A stretch of 6,166 nucleotides of DNA from DASPTR01 sp964475545 (GTDB taxonomy: Archaea > Thermoproteota > Bathyarchaeia > Bathyarchaeales > Bathycorpusculaceae). The translations under genes were made by a program, and so were the position numbers. Shown here in pieces: positions 5,085 to 6,166 of this stretch. The DNA is taken from the NCBI GenBank assembly GCA_964475545.1, contig CAYYXF010000080.1:1-6166 (forward strand), read 5' to 3'. Each line of letters begins with the position of its first letter. The first letter of the stretch is position 1. The notes beneath the pieces were generated by a model. It was not told the origin of the DNA, did no database searches, and was given only the letters and a program-made list of their open reading frames with translations.

Positions 5085-6166
5085 ATGCAAATCCTACAGT
5101 TATCCACCGCTCTGCCCGAGAAGGGCTATTCCACTAGGAAACTGCTGGAGGACTTCCCGTGCACTCTTCCAGAGGGCGTTAGACAGAACGTGCTCAACCT
5201 TGGGGTTTCAACACGGTACCTCATAGAGCAAGCAGATCCAGCTTTGAAGGGCGAGACAGTCATGAATGAAAAGGGAATTGTTGACCTCTGCTCAGATGCT
5301 TGCAGCAGGGCCGCCGAAAAGGCAGGATTGTCCATCAAAGACATAGGTTACTTCATCGCAGCGTACGACGTGAACCCATTCTTGAGTCCAGGTCTGAGCC
5401 AGCTCCTAGTTCCGAAGCTTGGTTTCGATCATCATATTAAGCATGTTAACGCTCAGGGAATAGCCAGCACAGCTTTTCCGAAAGCCCTGGAGCTTGCACA
5501 GAACTACCTCTCTGTGCACCCTGATGATTTCGTTATGATCTGTACTTCCGGAGTCAGCTCATACTGGTTTCAAAACCAGGTACGCGGCATCAGAGACGTC
5601 ATGGAAATCAGCCAAATCAGCAAGATAAAGGACGAGGACAAGAGACAATTCGAGTTAAGGAAATGGGTTGCAACCATGCAGTTTTTCCTTTTTGGCGATG
5701 GGACGGCTTCAGCAATAGTTGCAAACGACGACCATGGATTGTCAGTCAGGAGAATTGCGGAAGTCACAAACGTTGGAAAGAAGGACTATTTGGCTGGCTA
5801 CGCAAGGCTTGCGGCACTGAACGAACCGTTCAAATTCGGTTTTCACTCGTATCTGGACAAGGATATTCCGAAATTAGGTGCCCAATATACAGGCATTGTT
5901 CTCGAAGAACTGCTCAAAGAAGATGTAGAGGTCATCAAAACAGCTAAGAAATGGGCTGTGCATACTGGCAGCGAGAAAATTCTCAACCTTCTCGCTGAAC
6001 ATCACGGCATCGAAGAAGCAAAGCTCCATGAGTCCCGCGCTGTGCTTAGAGAATATGGCAACTTGGCAGGAGCAAGCCTGCCATTCATCCTGGAAAGAAT
6101 AGTATCAGGCAGCGAGCTGTTGAAAGGTGATGTTGTTCTGATGGTAGGATATGGGTGGGGCTTTTC
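5085..6166 (+). CDS. Type III polyketide synthase/chalcone-synthase-like protein with Ser for the catalytic Cys (3' truncated)
   Basis: The frame is open for 360 complete codons from ATG at 5085 to the window edge. The family is recognised by LSTALPE at the N-terminus, GVSTRYL (40-46), SPGLSQLLVPKLGF (101-114), LFGDGTASAIV (202-212), KWAVHTGSEKIL (289-300), YGNLAGAS (324-331) and the near-terminal GYGWGF (355-360). Members are 350-390 residues long, so probably only 10-30 residues are missing. In these enzymes a Cys-His-Asn triad loads acyl-CoA and extends it with malonyl-CoA. His293 and Asn326 are present. The nucleophile segment, usually like FGLGCAGG, reads QGIASTAF, which places Ser128 at the Cys position; no Cys is nearby. 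It may be an acyltransferase or a Ser-type condensing enzyme, as with Ser in the KASIII-like DpsC. It diverges from the Cys-less thiolase operon, suggesting a shared pathway. Confidence 0.85.
   Translation, partial: MQILQLSTALPEKGYSTRKLLEDFPCTLPEGVRQNVLNLGVSTRYLIEQADPALKGETVMNEKGIVDLCSDACSRAAEKAGLSIKDIGYFIAAYDVNPFLSPGLSQLLVPKLGFDHHIKHVNAQGIASTAFPKALELAQNYLSVHPDDFVMICTSGVSSYWFQNQVRGIRDVMEISQISKIKDEDKRQFELRKWVATMQFFLFGDGTASAIVANDDHGLSVRRIAEVTNVGKKDYLAGYARLAALNEPFKFGFHSYLDKDIPKLGAQYTGIVLEELLKEDVEVIKTAKKWAVHTGSEKILNLLAEHHGIEEAKLHESRAVLREYGNLAGASLPFILERIVSGSELLKGDVVLMVGYGWGF

Noticed and set aside
5085..6166. PKS-like gene as archaeal HMG-CoA synthase completing a mevalonate thiolase-DUF35-HMGCS set
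   Set aside because: The motifs (ALPE start, SPGLSQLLVP, LFGDGTAS, KWAVHTGS, YGNLAG) fit type III PKS rather than archaeal HMG-CoA synthase, the nucleophile Cys is absent, and the gene is on the opposite strand.
1..6166. CRISPR array, tRNA, rRNA or insertion sequence
   Set aside because: I saw no regularly spaced repeats, no tRNA-like T-loop/acceptor pattern, no rRNA signature and no transposase motifs or terminal inverted repeats anywhere in the window.

Overview
The window looks archaeal. The genes have TATA/BRE-type promoters, one gene appears to be leaderless, and the others have strong GGAGG-type ribosome binding sites. The metabolic genes are archaeal-style pairs of a thiolase with a DUF35 (zinc ribbon plus OB-fold) protein. 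One protein ends in an IPEF motif, a membrane segment and basic residues, an archaeal surface-anchor tail. A Bathyarchaeia-like (MCG) or related uncultured lineage is my best guess, mainly from the IPEF tail and the paired DUF35/thiolase genes; this is inference, not proof.

Layout: a few codons of a possible plus-strand gene end at the left edge. Five genes then lie on the minus strand. In transcription order (right to left) they are a degenerate thiolase-fold protein (4844-3552), an extended DUF35 protein (3547-2861), a catalytically intact thiolase (2717-1545), a short DUF35 protein (1544-1143) and an exported class II glutamine-amidotransferase-like protein (1097-75). On the plus strand, diverging from the degenerate thiolase across a 240-bp intergenic region, is a type III polyketide synthase/chalcone-synthase-like gene (5085 onward), cut by the right edge.

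The two thiolase-DUF35 pairs look like an old tandem duplication. Gene order is the same, both thiolases start with TTG, each DUF35 gene sits within 4 nt of the thiolase stop, and the two core promoters are nearly identical. The copies have diverged in chemistry. The downstream thiolase keeps Cys89, His288 and His338. The upstream one has Gly at the nucleophile position and Phe at the HDCF histidine, and both it and its DUF35 partner have gained extra segments. The divergent PKS-like protein keeps the His and Asn of its triad but has Ser where the nucleophilic Cys should be. So of three condensing-enzyme-fold proteins at this locus, two have lost the signature cysteine.

Working model (inference): an acyl-CoA pathway in which the intact thiolase-DUF35 complex makes or cleaves a beta-ketoacyl-CoA. 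The Cys-less thiolase-DUF35 complex would do a non-thiolytic step, for example an aldol/retro-aldol reaction as in the Ltp2-ChsH2(DUF35) steroid aldolase, and the Ser-type PKS-like protein would transfer or load acyl groups. The substrate cannot be told from sequence. Regulatory signals that stand out are a perfect 13-bp dyad overlapping the TATA box of the intact thiolase and a perfect 7-bp hairpin that would hide that gene's ribosome binding site.
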